This document shows, one piece after another, positions 24,661 through 38,099 of a stretch of 64,000 bases of DNA (positions are counted from its first letter, which is position 1; the number at the start of each line of letters is the position of its first letter). The stretch comes from Emydura subglobosa (lineage: Eukaryota > Chordata > Testudines > Chelidae): positions 71,540,111 through 71,604,110 of the forward strand of contig ML679956.1 of assembly GCA_007922225.1 (NCBI GenBank), given 5' to 3'. Under the pieces are notes generated by a model that saw only the letters and a list, made by a program, of their open reading frames with translations, made no database searches and had not been told where the DNA came from. The position numbers and the translations under genes were made by a program.

Positions 24661-27094
24661 TGTTCCGTTGCTTAGGTATTACAAGAAGAGGTAAGCAAGC
24701 AAACCAGTTTATTTTTTTCTTTGCTATGTATTATGTATAATCTGTCATGCCCAGTCTATTCCATCACCATGCTGAACGAGACAGACCCAGCTATTTCAGT
24801 CTCTTCATATGGAAAACATCCCATGTCTCTGATCATTTGTCACCTGTTTCTAAACCTATTGCATTTCTGTCATCTGCAACCTAGCAATCCATGGAATCAT
24901 TCTCTGAAAGTCATGACAGGCAGCTGCTCCCATTCAGCAGGAATCCTATTTGGAGTTCAACAAACTCAATGATTTCTCCTCAGTTGTTCAACATTTATCC
25001 TATCAGGGGCCATTAAAAAGACAATCCATTTCACCCACCAATCCCAACATCTGGGGGAAAACAAAGCAGCTAGATGAAAGTCAGCTGGCTTACATTTAAC
25101 TTAAGGAAGAACAAACTGATGCTGGTGGGCCAGGGAGAAGAATTAAGGCCTTCTAGATTGTTAGCTCTTCCAAACAGGAATGTGCCTTTTTACTGTTTGT
25201 ACAAGGTCTGAGACATGGAGGACATGAGTAGAAACAGTTGAAATCCATGACTATTTCCTCAGTATAGCCATCAATGTGATTGACAAGGAGATGTCTGTTC
25301 CAGGAGCCACTCAACTCAGCTCCGCACTCGGACGTTGGGTTGCATCAATAGACAGAAATGACTTTTCCACCTCAAAATGGCATAACTGCACTCATTCCTG
25401 GAGGACAAAGGCCTTGTCACTGTTAATCCCTCTGAACCGCACCATGAGTGCTATGATCAACAGGGGATGCAGCTGGAGAAGACAAGATGCAGCACAGGAG
25501 GCGGAGGAAAGACATTCACAGGGAACTATGCCCAGCTGTGAAATTCTCTTACTGTCTCCTGTGCACCTTGAATAAAACTCTCAAAAGCACTTAAGTCACT
25601 TGGCAGCCTAAGTCCCATTCACCTTCAGTGACACCTAGGCTCCTAAGTCACTTTTGAAAATGAGACACAGGCTCAGACTTAGGTGCTTTTGAAAACTGTT
25701 GTTCTTCCTTCCAAATACAATGGAGGACAAGATACTGCCTGCCCTTTCCCCTATATACACTCCTTCCACAAGTACAGTGGCAAAAGGTGGTCTAAAAAAC
25801 CATTAAGAACTACTTTGAAATCCTCTGGCAATATATGCTGTGTAAGTGCAAAGCCCCCACACTCCTGGGGAAAGTGAGCCCCCACAACCATGCAGGACAG
25901 CAGAAGAACAGGAAACAAGCCTCAGGCGCCCTGGTTTCATTGCCTGCTTTCACCACAGACTTCTACTATTTTCTACTACTATTTTCATTGTGGCAGTTAA
26001 CTCTTTTTTTGCTAAACAGCTAAGGTGTCCTTGAGTTAATTGGTACATATTTCTATGCTAATCCCTAGTGTGGCACGGCATCTTCTAAAATTAACACAGC
26101 TAGTGTATGAAAATATATTCCATTGCCTTCGTCTAGAAACACACATTTGTTAATTATAAACACATCACTGTTACAAACCGCTTCCAAGGCGCCACGAGGT
26201 GGTGTGAGGGTTACACCAGGACTCCCACATGGCTTAAGTATATTTTGAAACATAGGGATCAAGGTCAAATCCCTTCAACCAGCCAAGTCATATCACTGGT
26301 CTTGCTTAGTCACCTCTCCCCTGAAAGGAGCCTCCAAGAGCAAGGATCTCTCCCAGCCTCCCTTTCACTTAACCCATTTTCAAAACCCAACGTCACACCA
26401 CCAGCTGCTACAGTGGCAGCCTGAATGAAGCTTCTAACAAAGTTCATGGCCACAATTTGATTCAGCTGACTGTGTTGGCAAGTAACAAGATTCCTCCCTA
26501 CCCCGCTCCTCCAGCTTCCTGCTCTCCCCCACAATCCCAGGACTCAGCATGTTAGCTCTGCAGGAGTCCCAGCCCCCTTACTGGCCAAGAGTTTGAAACA
26601 AATATTAATTGGGGAAATATTTTACCACCCAAACTGAGGATACAGCCCCTCAGGTCTATGCAATTTTACCCCCTTTCCTAAACAGACTGGGGATAAATAT
26701 TGCCCACTCACTCCAAAACAATAATCTCCCAAAAAAGTCCATCAGTCTGAAGTGCTCTAGGCAATTAGAATTGATTGACCCCATATGCCATTTTCTGTCC
26801 TCGCTCATGATGAGTGGGCAGTGTTATACAAAAGCAAGGATTTTGCTGCTAGTGGACAGAATGGAATGTTTGTTGTAAGCTGGCTATTATGCTTGGAGTC
26901 CATGATCAGCGCAACAGAGGGATAATGGATCTAATAAAGCATGCTAGTTTATCTTTATAATGGTGGGAAATAGGGGTATACTACATGCCAGTGACAATTT
27001 CTGGTATTTCTCTTTCAAAATATTTATTCTTGGATTCCATTTTGCCCTTGGTCAAAAAAAGTTTTTTAAAAACCCTATAGATATATTGATGAAT

Positions 27095-27470
27095 GTTGAA
27101 GAACTAGACAGGTTTGAGAAAAGGGCTACAGAATGATTAACAGTATGACAAAATTCACATAATTAATTGGACTGGAGAGCTCACTGCCACAGGATGTCAC
27201 TGAAGCCAAGAACTGAGCAGCATTCAAACAGGGACTGGATGTTTATATGGATAAAAAGCATCCAGTGTTATCACTAATGATAAACATTTGGGAAGGGATT
27301 TTAAAACCTCCTGCCTTCAGGGCTTAAGACAGACTATTACAAATCAGGATCAGACCTAAAAAAGTGTTTTAATCCATAAGCGCACCTTCCTATGAAGCAT
27401 CCGGCATTGACCACTATCAGATAGGATGCTGGACTAGATGGACTCAAGGTCTGATTCAGCCAATTGAGAG
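27095..27470 (+). mobile_element. CR1 LINE 3' fragment, old
   Basis: Diverged CR1 end with 'ctcactgccacaggatgtca', 'gggactggatgtttatatgg', then 'ggatgctggactagatggac' and 'tcaaggtctgattcagcc'. Plus orientation. Confidence 0.72.
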
Positions 27471-27489
27471 AGAGAATTTTTGTATTGCT

Positions 27490-27735
27490 TTACAGAGATG
27501 GTGGGTTCATCCACTGGGCAGGAGCAGTGCCATCCTTTGTACACCGCCTAGCACAAGGGGGCACCTGAACTTGACTGGGGCCTCCAGTGCTACCGCAGCC
27601 GAAATAATTATTGATTTATATTGCAGTCCTGCCCAATGGCCCAAACCAAGATGGAGGCCCCATCGTGCTGGGTGCTGTACAAACTTGAAAAATAGTCCAT
27701 GTCCCAAAGAGCATAGAGTCTAACAAAAGAACAAA
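27490..27735. repeat. SINE-like 'gcctagcacaaggggg' repeat
   Basis: It shows 'tttgtacaccgcctagcac', 'gactggggcctccagtgc', 'aataattattgatttatatt', then the second half 'gggtgctgtacaaact' and 'gtcccaaagagcata'. The same family occurs at 46735-46860. It is a widespread old amniote repeat; the class is not certain. Confidence 0.5.
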
Positions 27736-27824
27736 TGAAGAGTGGAGACAAATAAGCAATCATGGCTAACAAAGTCAGGCCTACATTTTCAAGAAGGAGG
27801 ACTGATTTTGGCCACCCAACTAGA

Positions 27825-27900
27825 GACACCTTAAAGGGTCCTGGTTTTCAGAAGAAATTGAGCATCCACCTTCTGAACAAATCAGACCCTTTAAGGTGTC
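27825..27900. repeat. Perfect 16-base inverted repeat
   Basis: gacaccttaaagggtc at 27825-27840 is repeated inverted at 27885-27900 with a 44-base spacer. It probably belongs to a short MITE of the 'ctgattttcag' type; the outer ends are not clear. Confidence 0.6.
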
Positions 27901-28254
27901 TTCAGCTGGATAGCAAAAAACACTAATCAGTTCTGACCACTCAGGCCTGGCTGTGTTAAACTGAAATAGACCATCCTTACACATGTCATTTCATTGTCAT
28001 GGCTGATGGACAGAGAACTCTTACTATACTTGATTCTGAAATTAACATTTTAGGACATTTACTGTTCTCAGTGGGGAAATGAATATTTCTTTTGCTAACT
28101 CATGCTCCTTTTGTTCTCACCCAAATTACTGACACAACCACACTTAAGCAGCAGACAAATGTCAAGAAAATGGTTGTTTTCATTGGCAGTATCCAAATTA
28201 TTGTCCAGCAGACCCCCCTTACTACCCATTTCACTGATTATTATAATCTATTCA

Positions 28255-28613
28255 CTAGGCTTTAAAAACCACAGAAAGTACATCTTCACACAATGCACAG
28301 TCAACTTGTGGAACTCCTTGCCACAAAATGTTGTGAAGGCCAAAAGCATAACAGAGTATTACGTAAGTTCATGGGAGGACAGATTCATCAACGGCTATTA
28401 GTCAAGATGGTCAGGGACACAACCCCATGCTCTGAGTGTCCATAAGCCTCCAACTGCCAGAAGCTGGGACTGGATAACGGGATGGATCACTTGAAATTTC
28501 CCTGTTCTATTCATTTCTCTGAAGCATGCGGCATGGGCCACTGTCATAAGACTGGATACTGGGCTAAATGGACCATAGGTCTGATCCAGTATGGCCATTC
28601 TTATGTTCTGATG
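28255..28613 (+). mobile_element. CR1 LINE 3' fragment
   Basis: Clear CR1 3' signature: 'cacacaatgcacagtcaact', 'ttgtgaaggccaaaagca', 'agaagctgggactggataac', 'ggaccataggtctgatccag' and 'tatggccattcttatgttct'. Plus orientation; better preserved than the copy at 27.1 kb. Confidence 0.85.
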
Positions 28614-29269
28614 TAATCTCTAAGAGTCTACTTTTCAGTTTAGTGGTGCAGAAAATGGGCCTTTAATTCTTCTCTTTATCAGCCCAAGAAATTACTGTAT
28701 GTTTTATTTTAAAAATGACCATGGTTTAGAGTCCTCCTAAAGCATAACTTGACTTTTCTTCTTCACAGCAGTCTGTAATCAAGCCTGCAGAAGGGACCAG
28801 CACTAAATCAGGTCACGTAATTGGGACTCCATCAGAGAAGAAAACAGCAATTCATTGTAGACCTATTCAGTATGAAATAAAAGGGAGGTATTTTGAAGAA
28901 TGGGTCAGATGGAGATTAAGATATGTAATTAGGAGACATTTTTATCTAAAATTACATGCCAAGTCTCTACTGCAGAGCTTTCTGAATATAACCCTTTTAG
29001 CTGAAATTGGCAATTACTCAAATACTAATCATCTCAGTTTGAGTTTGTGGTAAAGCAGTTAGGAGTACTACTGAGGACAGCAGACCACAAACTACACAGA
29101 AGGCAGTAAAAAATGGTGGCAGGATATGCTGTCAAGAGGAAAGTTCATGATTATGGAAGTGAAAAGAGATCCAGATCCCCCTAGACTAGCTAAAGCCATA
29201 ACGGCGTTTAAATTCACTTGGCCAGAGGTAGGGCATAAGACACCTTTAAGCATGTTAAGAATAACTACA

Positions 29270-29480
29270 TGTGCGCAGCACCTTTTCTCCTCTCTACCAG
29301 TATAGATTTATAACACTCAATAGTCTGGCAAGTATTTTACCCACCTGACAGATGGCAACAGGAGCTCAGAATTAAGTGCTTTGCCCAAATTCATAGAGTG
29401 AAAGCTAGAAATAGAACCCAGGAGTCTTGGCTCCCAATCCTGTGTTCTAACTGCAGGCCACCAAACCACATTCCCTGTTA
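29270..29480 (-). repeat. MIR-type SINE fragment
   Basis: Antisense MIR: 'ttacccacctgacagatgg', 'aattaagtgctttgccca', 'aatagaacccaggagtcttg' and 'tcctgtgttctaactgcagg'. Minus orientation. Confidence 0.65.
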
Positions 29481-30389
29481 AAGAGAAGCATCATCATGAA
29501 GAAAGATGTTGGCTGATGGTTAAGGCTACCATTACTGGCTGTCAGGACCCAAAGGGAGGGAAATCCTGGCCAGGATTTAAGTTAAAATTAAACCTCCAAA
29601 AGGAGAGAATATTCATTATAAAAAAATGCTTACCTTGGCTGACTTGTTTAAGTATTAGATTGTGTATGTATGTAAAAAAAAGGTGGGGGAGGGGAAATTG
29701 TTGTTACAGAAGGGAATGTGCATGGCTAGAAAGTAAGACCACTGCGAGCCAACCACCATGTGCACTATAGCGAAGAGAGAACAGCAGCAGCAGTCTGATG
29801 GAATCAGCAGTTAAAATATTAAAGGGTTTTTGGTAAGCCAGCGTGTTATGGGAGTAATGTAATGCTACTACATCCTGTCCTGAACACAGCGTTGGTGTTA
29901 CTCTTTACAGGGCTACTAGCTGCCGCAAAAGCTGCTACTAGTTGAGGGTGAGAGAATGTGAAGGGCTGAGGGGAAGTGGAGGAATTTATTCACATATAAG
30001 TAATGAATCCCACACTATTTCTTACAAGAGTAATTATGTCCCCCTCATTTTGGTTCAGACTGCAGAGCCCTCAAACACACACTGCTGAGTTCTTACTCAT
30101 GCGCATTTTGTTCCATTCAAACCAGTGGGACTACCTGAGTAAATGCTCAGTGTGGATAAGGCCTCCTTAATCTGACCCACTAAGTCTTTGGTCACACATT
30201 GTATCCACTGTGGCGATGTGGGATTTTATTGATGTGTCTTTGAACCATGCGACCACAAAGGGGAGGGAGGGTTCCATCATCTTCACAATCATAACTTTCC
30301 ATGAGAGGTTGTTAAAGACACCTCAAAGCTGAGCAGGAGACTATGCAAACTGAAATAGGGTTTTCCCAAACAAAATTGATATTGTGTAC

Positions 30390-30502
30390 CAGGAGTTCAT
30401 CCATGCTGGTCTGACATTTCTCGAGATTGATCCGTTTAATTGCCACCTTCTCTTTTTTCGGGATACAATAGGCTGCTTGCACCACAGCTGTTGCTCCACT
30501 CC
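30390..30502 (-). CDS. OXSR1: OXSR1 coding exon 2 (glycine loop and catalytic lysine)
   Basis: This 113-base exon encodes residues 24 (last two bases) to 61. It has the glycine-rich loop [12 protein letters not shown] at residues 24-35, VAIKR with the predicted ATP-anchoring lysine at residue 46, and the start of helix C (TSMDELL). The acceptor is a pyrimidine tract ending CCCTCCAG; the donor is GTACAC, a weak but acceptable GT. Phase is 1 in and 0 out, consistent with exons 1 and 3. The residues QAAYC and PKKEKVAIK favour OXSR1 over STK39. Position 37 is Ile where I recall Ala in human OXSR1, a conservative change on a surface turn (comparison from memory). It is isolated by 28.0-kb and 10.4-kb introns. 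Confidence 0.97.
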
Positions 30503-32314
30503 CTGGAGGGAAAGAGAAACAAAGAGTTAACACCTGCTGTTCTAGGATGGTTGCAGGAAGGTAGAGAATTTGGAGAAACCAATATTACAAATCTTGGTGG
30601 CTGCTAATTGCAAAGCCAGGTGAAAACCTGAGGAATCCAATCCCTTTAAAAAGGAAAGTCCTACCATACTAAGTTCTGCATAGCTCAGCAAACCATAGAA
30701 CATATAGAAGCAATAGGTTATTGCAACAGAAAATGCAGATCTTTGCGAGAGATCATCAGAACTGTGCAGGCAAATATGAGCTAAATCTTGCTCTTCCTCA
30801 CCCAGATAGCCCTGCTGAAGTCAACAGTATTATTTGTGTGAGTGAGGAGTACAGGATTTGACCCTTAGAGAGGACTGATTTTGGAGGGGCAATTAATGTG
30901 ACTAAAATAAGTTTAACCTGATGCATCTCACCTAATGTTTAAAAAACAAAACTGTTACCTGTTTTGCTACCAACTCAGATTATAACTAAAAACACTGGAA
31001 AAAGTCTAAATTACTTTTCATATTTCCCTCAGCTTGGACAATGAAGATGCATTAATTGACTTCATTTGAGTCCACTCTTCATGTGTTCAGCTCCAGTTTT
31101 CTCATATTAGCACAATGCCTCAGTGTCCAACTCATTTTCCCCATTCTTAAAACCAGCATCGGCTTTCCCCTTTTTCAGCTTTCATCTATTTTTCCCCTCT
31201 CCACCAAGGTCCAAATAGAGATGGGGACCCTGGGTAGGGAAGACAGGGATAGCCCACCGTATCTTCCTCCCATTAATGCTGCGAAAAAGAGCAAGGAGTC
31301 AGGAGGGAAGCAGCCAGAATTGGGAGCTGCTGAGTGCCCAGCAGTGGGAGAGTGCCATCCCGCAGCAGAGAAAGGCCAAGTCGTTACAAATAGCCCTCAG
31401 TCATCACAACTCAGCCCTTGGGACAGATCCACTGGTACAAAGGACACTTGGCGTCTCCAAGTAAAAGAAGCTTCCAAAAGGCCTCAGCTATGCCATTCAT
31501 TATTTAGACACACTTCCTTTCCCAAGCTAAGTCACTCTAGTGTTTAAAAGCTCTCTTCCCACAAAGCCACATTCTGAGGCCCCCTGACGCACACCCCTCT
31601 GATCTGTTTTTGTTGCCCATCTCTGGATCATTGCGATTTCCACCATGTCTAAGACACAGCAACAATGCTGACACAAACTGAAGCTAATGTCTCTGTTCTA
31701 AACACTATCTAGCAACGTTGTCATTCACAAAGCTAAAAGTTTGAGATCTATGTACATTAAAAAACTGAATTAGGCTGGTGGGTAGGGAGGAAAAGGTACT
31801 ATGTTAATTTTTCCTATTTGCTTAGCTGCAGAAGAGCTAGAGGCTTCCATTTTAAATACCACAAAATCCACCCCATTGTTCAAGCACAGTTGGGTTTGTC
31901 TCCCTTCATTTTTATTTATTTTTAATTAATGAGCTGTATAGAAAGAGAACAAGGGGAGAGCCTGACAGTCCAATTTTTAAACAAAGGCTATTGAAGCTGT
32001 ACACAAATGACTAACGTTAATATTTTTCTTACAGCAAGTCTTATAAGCCAGAGGCAAATCTTTAAATAAAAGCATTGGTGGAGAAGGAAGGGTTCAAAAA
32101 CACAACCCTGAGAATTTAAAGGGACAGCTGTGATGAAAGTTTCACTGAAATAAAACCTCTAAGACCCAACCCAGTGATTTCACTCTTCAGATCCTCTCCC
32201 GTGTGTAGCATACTGGAGATGCAGGAGTCCCTTTTTCTTTATGTAGTGTGGTACATGTACTCTGTATAATGGGTGTATTCTGCAAGCTGAGTTCCTTAAT
32301 TTAAGAGCTTACAG

Positions 32315-32469
32315 CAGGGGTAGTCATTTTTTTGTCAAGGTCCAAATTTCCTGGTAAAGGTATAGTCAAGGTCCAGATTCCAGAGCAAATAATAAAAAGT
32401 TTTTGTGGTCTGTTCAAAAGCGTGTGGAGGTCTGGATTTGACCTACGGTCCGCCTATTGTCTAGCCCTG
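32315..32469. mobile_element. hAT-type MITE with exact 8-base target duplication
   Basis: The 155-base element starts CAGGGGTAGTCA and ends TCTAGCCCTG, imperfect inverted ends. The duplication gcttacag is exact at 32307-32314 and 32470-32477. The interior repeats 'caaggtccaaat' and 'caaggtccagat'. No coding capacity. Confidence 0.8.
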
Positions 32470-34250
32470 GCTTACAGTCTGAAGAGACACAGGAGGGAGA
32501 ATGCAGAACACAAGATTCTGCGGTTATTACAGCTGGACTGTAGCATGCAGCAGCTGGCTTCTGAGAAGTTTTGAGGAAGAGAGTCATTTATTTGCAGGCA
32601 TTCATTAATTCACAGACCATTCCTAGCACAGAGGGCAACATGAAAGCTGCCAGGAGATGCTTGGGTGGAGCACTGTAGTGGGGGGAAGGGAACTACTGCA
32701 GTATTAGCAGGAGTCCCATCATCCAGTGCTTCCAACATGAAGCTCAGGAACTGAATCAGGGGATGATGAACTTGGTGGAGGGGGTGGGGAGAATCTGTGC
32801 AGACAGAAAAAAGAGGCGACATGCTCAGAGATGCAGGAGAGGAAGTCTGTAAGAGCTTTGGCTGGACTAGAGGGAGAAGGGATGTGATGGCGGGAAGTTG
32901 TCAGGAGACAGATGCAATAATTAAGATGAGAAAATTAGCTGTGTGACAGGCTTGCACAATGTAACCACTGTGTTAAAACCAGACAGAATTACTATGCCTT
33001 CACGGTTTAGCATGAATATAATCTGAATATAGAATTTTTATCTTCCGTGAAGGACAGTTTTCCTGCCCACTGTGGCTCCTTTAACCCTGAGAGTTTTGGG
33101 CAGGTTTACCGATTTTTATTTTTAAGTCTGCTTCTTCAGATTTTAGGACTCTGCTCTTCTTCAGAAGCAAACAGAAAACAATAAACAAACTCAAGAGGGC
33201 TCAAGATAAAGGGAACAGCACATGTAGCAGTGACAACGAAGACAAGGAAAGTGCGCCGTTTGCATTTCCTGGTACTACCATTCTCCTTAGCACAGCACCT
33301 TTTCAGAGGCAAGCAACAAAGCACTTTTGTGCCTCCACTGTTCCATTAGCAAGTCCCACGTTCTGGACAAGACTTTCTTGCTGGCTTCTTACACATTAGA
33401 AATACAAATGTCATGGCTTCTTTACTAGAGGACTTGAAAAACAATCACAGCTGAAGGTTGAAAACACAAGTCAGACTCTACCTGAGTAAACCTCAACATT
33501 GCTCTGTATATCCTACCGTGCCTACTGCACAGCTCCCAGACACTCTTCACTGAGGCTGGCAGAACTGCAGAGTATGTTTCAGACCATATCACAACTGTAA
33601 GCCAAGTTCTCCAGCGAAAGAGTCAAAGCCCAATGTAATGAAGAAGCAGGAAAAACCTATGTGATTCACATTTCCCCTATAAGCCATTTCACCAGAAACC
33701 CTAGTCACTAGCCAAAGGCAAAGCCATGGATGCAACTTTTCTCCCAGCCCCAGTCTGATTAGATAGTTAGCTCGTCACGTAGGGACCATCTCTCAGTGTG
33801 TGTTTGTTCAGTGCGTAGTTCAATCTCCATGGGGGCCTCACCGAAATAATACAATGAAAATCCAAACTAAATAGCTTTCTGGGTCAAGGAAGGGAATCCT
33901 CCAAGTTGAGGGCTCACACAGAGAACAATTCCCTGCTGCTCTCACTGCTATGGCAACTCTCTGCAGCTCAGTCACCACCTGCTCTCTCCCCTACCCCCAC
34001 CCCAATATTCCTTGCATCTCCTCTTTTCAGCTCCTGCTATAGCAGTTAATTAGAGAGAAACAATGAAATCCCAAAAGCGTATCAAGCAAGGATTAAGCCA
34101 AGCTGCAATAGGATGTGCCACAAGTGGACTTGCTCTTTGGTAACGGCAGCAGCATGCCATGCTTTAGAGACTGAACAAAGACAGGTTTCCAGGCTCCTCT
34201 AGAGAGCAGTGAAGACATAAGCTGCAATTCCTGAAGTGGCTTTGTTGCTA

Positions 34251-35047
34251 TGTGATTTATTTGTGAATTCCTTGGGGGTGGGGGGGAAGGATGGGAGAGG
34301 GGAACACAAGAGTCTTAAAGCTGTGGATCAAGGTCAATGCAATATATTTAGCAAATGAAACTGTAAGCTACAAATATGGAGGAAGGGAGGCCGAGGAGGG
34401 GTGACATTGCCTGCCTGGGAAGTTACTGAACATTCAGAACCAAGAAGCAAAGTTTTGAAGGGGGTGAGAGGGGAGAGAATTTCCATGGTTGCGTGTTACA
34501 AATCTCAGACTAGCTAATACTCCAATCACTTTAGGTAGGGTCTCAACTGGTCCACTCCAGCTCTCTCAATGGACATCAGCCAATTGTGATGAGATCCTAC
34601 CACGCATCTCATGTGCTGCGAAGCTGCCTAGTCTGGATAGCACCTGATCACTGTTCCTGGCTCAGGAGCAGACCCCACATCTGACACCCATTTTTAGTGA
34701 CGAGACCCACAGACCAACCATCTAGACACTGGAACCAGTCCCACAGCACTCTCAGGCCCCCGAGCACTTAGACACATCCCCCCCACCGACCCCCACCTTC
34801 TATTAGCTCTAGTTTCTAGTTAACCCCGTCAGAGACAAAGCAATAGTAAAACAAGGAAAAACAGGCTTAGCAAGGAATTTCTTAAACACGTTTATTATTC
34901 TTAAAGGCCATAAGAGATCTACGGAAAACACACTCCTGAGCACAATCCCCTCCAGTCTGACCTCATGTCTTTTGTAAATCTCTAGGTCTGGTCCAAGTCC
35001 ACGGGGAGGCGAAGTCCCTCCTGCCTGTTCTGTTTCTGGAGATGAAA
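34251..35047 (-). repeat. LTR-like dispersed repeat, copy A
   Basis: An approximately 0.8-kb block matched along its whole length by copy B at 39651-40440. On the minus strand it carries an AATAAA signal near 34891, within 'gaataataaacgtgtttaag'. This is compatible with a retroviral-type LTR or another terminal retroelement segment, but I see no neighbouring coding region. Both copies run in the same direction. The class is inferred only from the polyadenylation signal and size. Confidence 0.5.
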
Positions 35048-38000
35048 TGGCCCTCTTGCTCACATAAACAGCCTCCTTTTTAAAACGGTCATTGTCCCCC
35101 TTTTCAGTCGGGGGATAAGCTGCAGCCTTCCCAGCTACATGCTTAGATCAGGGAGGTTCCAGCTCCTCTGCAAAGAGACCATTCAAAGTCAAAGGCCCTA
35201 CTAGCAAGTGACCCCATTGTTCATGCAGGGGAGCGATGTTCAGTGTTGAAGGCCCCTGACTGCTCCATCACAGCTTTCCAGACAGTCTCTCCACTGTGGC
35301 AAATTCATGCTAAAATGGCTGATTAAGCTGTACTGATGGCTATAGTTACAAATGGTATTCATAAAACCAAATAAATTCATAACTGGACACAAACCTAGTC
35401 CCCAAACTATCAGAGGGGTTGAAAAATTCACTCAACTATGGGGAAGAGGAAGTTGTCCAAACCAGGGCCATCAATTTCTACAGAATTTCAGCTCTCATTT
35501 ATAAAACATGAAGTCTCTAGCACCTATGACTGCAAGAATAAGCTTCCACTCAGGAACAGAGTAACTGATGCAGTGCTGCATACTTGAGTCAGCAGAGAGA
35601 TAGCTCCATTGGCTGCCTCTGCTGCTGCATGGATCTCACCCAAGCGTGGAGCACTGACCTGTCTTGTCCCTTCTCAATACAGCTACTAGGAACTCTGGGA
35701 ACAGCAGTGAAACCAGCAAGAAGCAGTTCATTTTCACTCTGCAAATGCTTGGAAAAGCTGTGAGGAGCAGGAGGGAGAGACAGACAGAGCCATTCACTGG
35801 GAGAGGTTGACTAAAAAGAAGAGGCTGGAAAAGTAAGGGGACAGAAGAACCCACCACCACCCTCGTTGCAATCAGGAGTCTTGGGAGTGGGGGATTAATG
35901 TGAGCAATGTTTCCCATACAGCAGCTAGAGGCATGCAGGCTTCATATTTATCCAACACGTACCTACTAAAAGCTACAAGAGATGGGGCCTCAAACAATAG
36001 CCATTGTTCAAAATCCCAATGTTCTCCCCTTTTCTAGCAGCCACAAGGGGATGGGAGAAATCTGGCTCCAAAATGGGCGTTGCCCTTAATCTTAGCCTTC
36101 TGATGTGGTAATTTGGGGAATCTCTGGACAATTTATGAATTCTGCTTCATTTTATGAACTTGCTCTAATGAGTCAGCCACAAGCTGACAAGGTCCCGGAT
36201 TACCCGCCCTATCTGGAAGATACTACAAAACAAATAAGAGTCATCATTAACCTTAATTATTCTGCTGGTCGAAAAATGGGTATGCTAAGGAGGGTGAAGG
36301 AGCTAGAAAACCAGTCTGACCAAATTTAGCTGGGGTGGGGATGCAGGGAGAGGGGGAGGAGAATGGAAAAAATCCCTAAAATAGAAGGACAGAGCAACAG
36401 TTCTAAAAAGACAAAAGAAACCTCAGGCAAGAGAAAGGAATAAAACAGCAAGCTTTCATAGCAGAGGCGATTTTTTCTCACTGTAGGTCAACCTAGGAAG
36501 AAGGAAGCTGGCTGCAGGAGAGAAACTATACAACTCAAGAGAAGTCATGTACAGAAGGGGGATCCAGGATGCCCCTAGAGGACTCTGACCAAATCCCCAA
36601 GAACACTCAAGACTGGGGAGGAAATGGAGGCAGAGAAGGGTGTTTTATTTTGTTTTTGTCTGTTTTTCTTGTACTATTTAAAATAAAGAGTTGCTTCATT
36701 GGAAGTCTTTACAAAAGCCTGTGTGGTACGTGCTTCAACTATCATGTGTCCCTGAAGGGGTCAACTGTAATCAGAATGTCTACAAGGCTGAAGCTCTTGG
36801 AAAAGTTGTGCTTAAGTCCTTGGGGAAGAGGGGCACGCAACAGCACTTCCTTCCAGAGGTAACAGACAAGGTCTGTGCCCCAGAAGCATGCCAGAGAGGC
36901 CTCTAGCACTGTGTCTACCAGACCAAGAGAATCTTAACACCTGGGTTCAGCCTGATGAGACCCAAACACAGCAACATGGAGGACAGAAGCTTTCCTAGTC
37001 TGTGACAATGTGTTAAGTTTTTAAAGCCCTTTGTATGAGGTGGTGAGAGTGAGTAGGGAAAGACTGGAAGAATAAATTAGAAAAGAAAAGTCAGGTAAAG
37101 AGAAAGGTTAGGGTCCAGGACTGGAGAAAAAAGAAACAGGAAGGAGATAGGACACAGCATAGGGAAAGAACAAGGATATGGGAAGGAGAGAAAGGGAAAA
37201 ATATGCTCAAGATATTGCAGGAATGCGATACATGATCTATTATAACAGAGTAGAACTGAGTGAAGCCAGAAAGGGAAAACAAGTTTAACAAAAGACACAC
37301 ATGGGTAAGTTACCTTAAAAAAGTTACAAGTTAAAAAAGTCGATTGACAATGTTCTAATTAAATACCACACAGAACAGGTCTATTCCCTTAAATTGCAGG
37401 AATGTAGCTTTGTTATGGCCTATGGTAAGTGTTTCTCACCCTTGGTACTAGGCTGAGAGTCCTGTGACTACTAAAGTCATGTCTACACTACCAAATTTGT
37501 TTGATGGAAGTTACGTTTGGATACCGCCAAAGTTTGTATATTGCATACTTGCCTGCTTGCATCAGCACTGTGTGTATTCACCAGGAGCGTGTGTGTCAAT
37601 GCAAAGTGCAGAGTGCCACAGGTAAGTATCCCAGGGTGCCATGTGCCACCATCCTGCACAAAGCTTTTTGGGAAATTTTGGCACTGCATTATGGGATAGA
37701 GATGATTTGACCAGGGACCTCTGGAAGCTAGGGGTCAACTTCCCAACATGCAATGTTCTCCATCCCATTCTGCTATTGATATCCTAGAATTTTCACTCCT
37801 TCCCCCCCTCTTTTTTTTTTTTTTTTTTTAAACAAAAATCCCATAAACCCACACAGCATTTTTCAGGATCTGCCATCTCTGATAGACGCAAGAAGCCCAC
37901 AGACTTCTGCATTATTCTCATGAACGTTGCAAACAGAGGACGCACTATCCTCCTGATTTGCCAACTCACAGGAGTGCCACAACAACAGAAGACAAGATGA

Positions 38001-38099
38001 GGTCTTTGAGAACAGTTTGCAGAGAGATGTAGCAAAAACACTTCACAGCTGTTGATGGAACTCATGGAGCAGCTGTAGCTGGTCAAGCACCACTTCTAG

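Larger units (their letters stand above)
20011..30389 (-). other. OXSR1 intron 2 and its unassigned stretches
   Basis: This 10.4-kb GT-AG intron holds a hAT MITE, four CR1 fragments, MIR-type SINEs and a hairpin repeat listed separately. I see no gene in 20011-21298, 21553-23030, 23525-24180, 24665-27090, 28615-29265 or 29485-30389. Around 25560-25690 there is a degenerate stretch of the dispersed 'taggcacctaagt' type often seen in reptile genomes, in inverted arrangement. Around 30095-30180 is a weak dispersed repeat with the 'actcatg...gtgggactac' pattern. Confidence 0.75.

Noticed and set aside
31056..31547. 163-residue plus-strand open frame
   Set aside because: No recognised domain, no splice or codon-use support, and it lies in intron 1. 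Probably chance.
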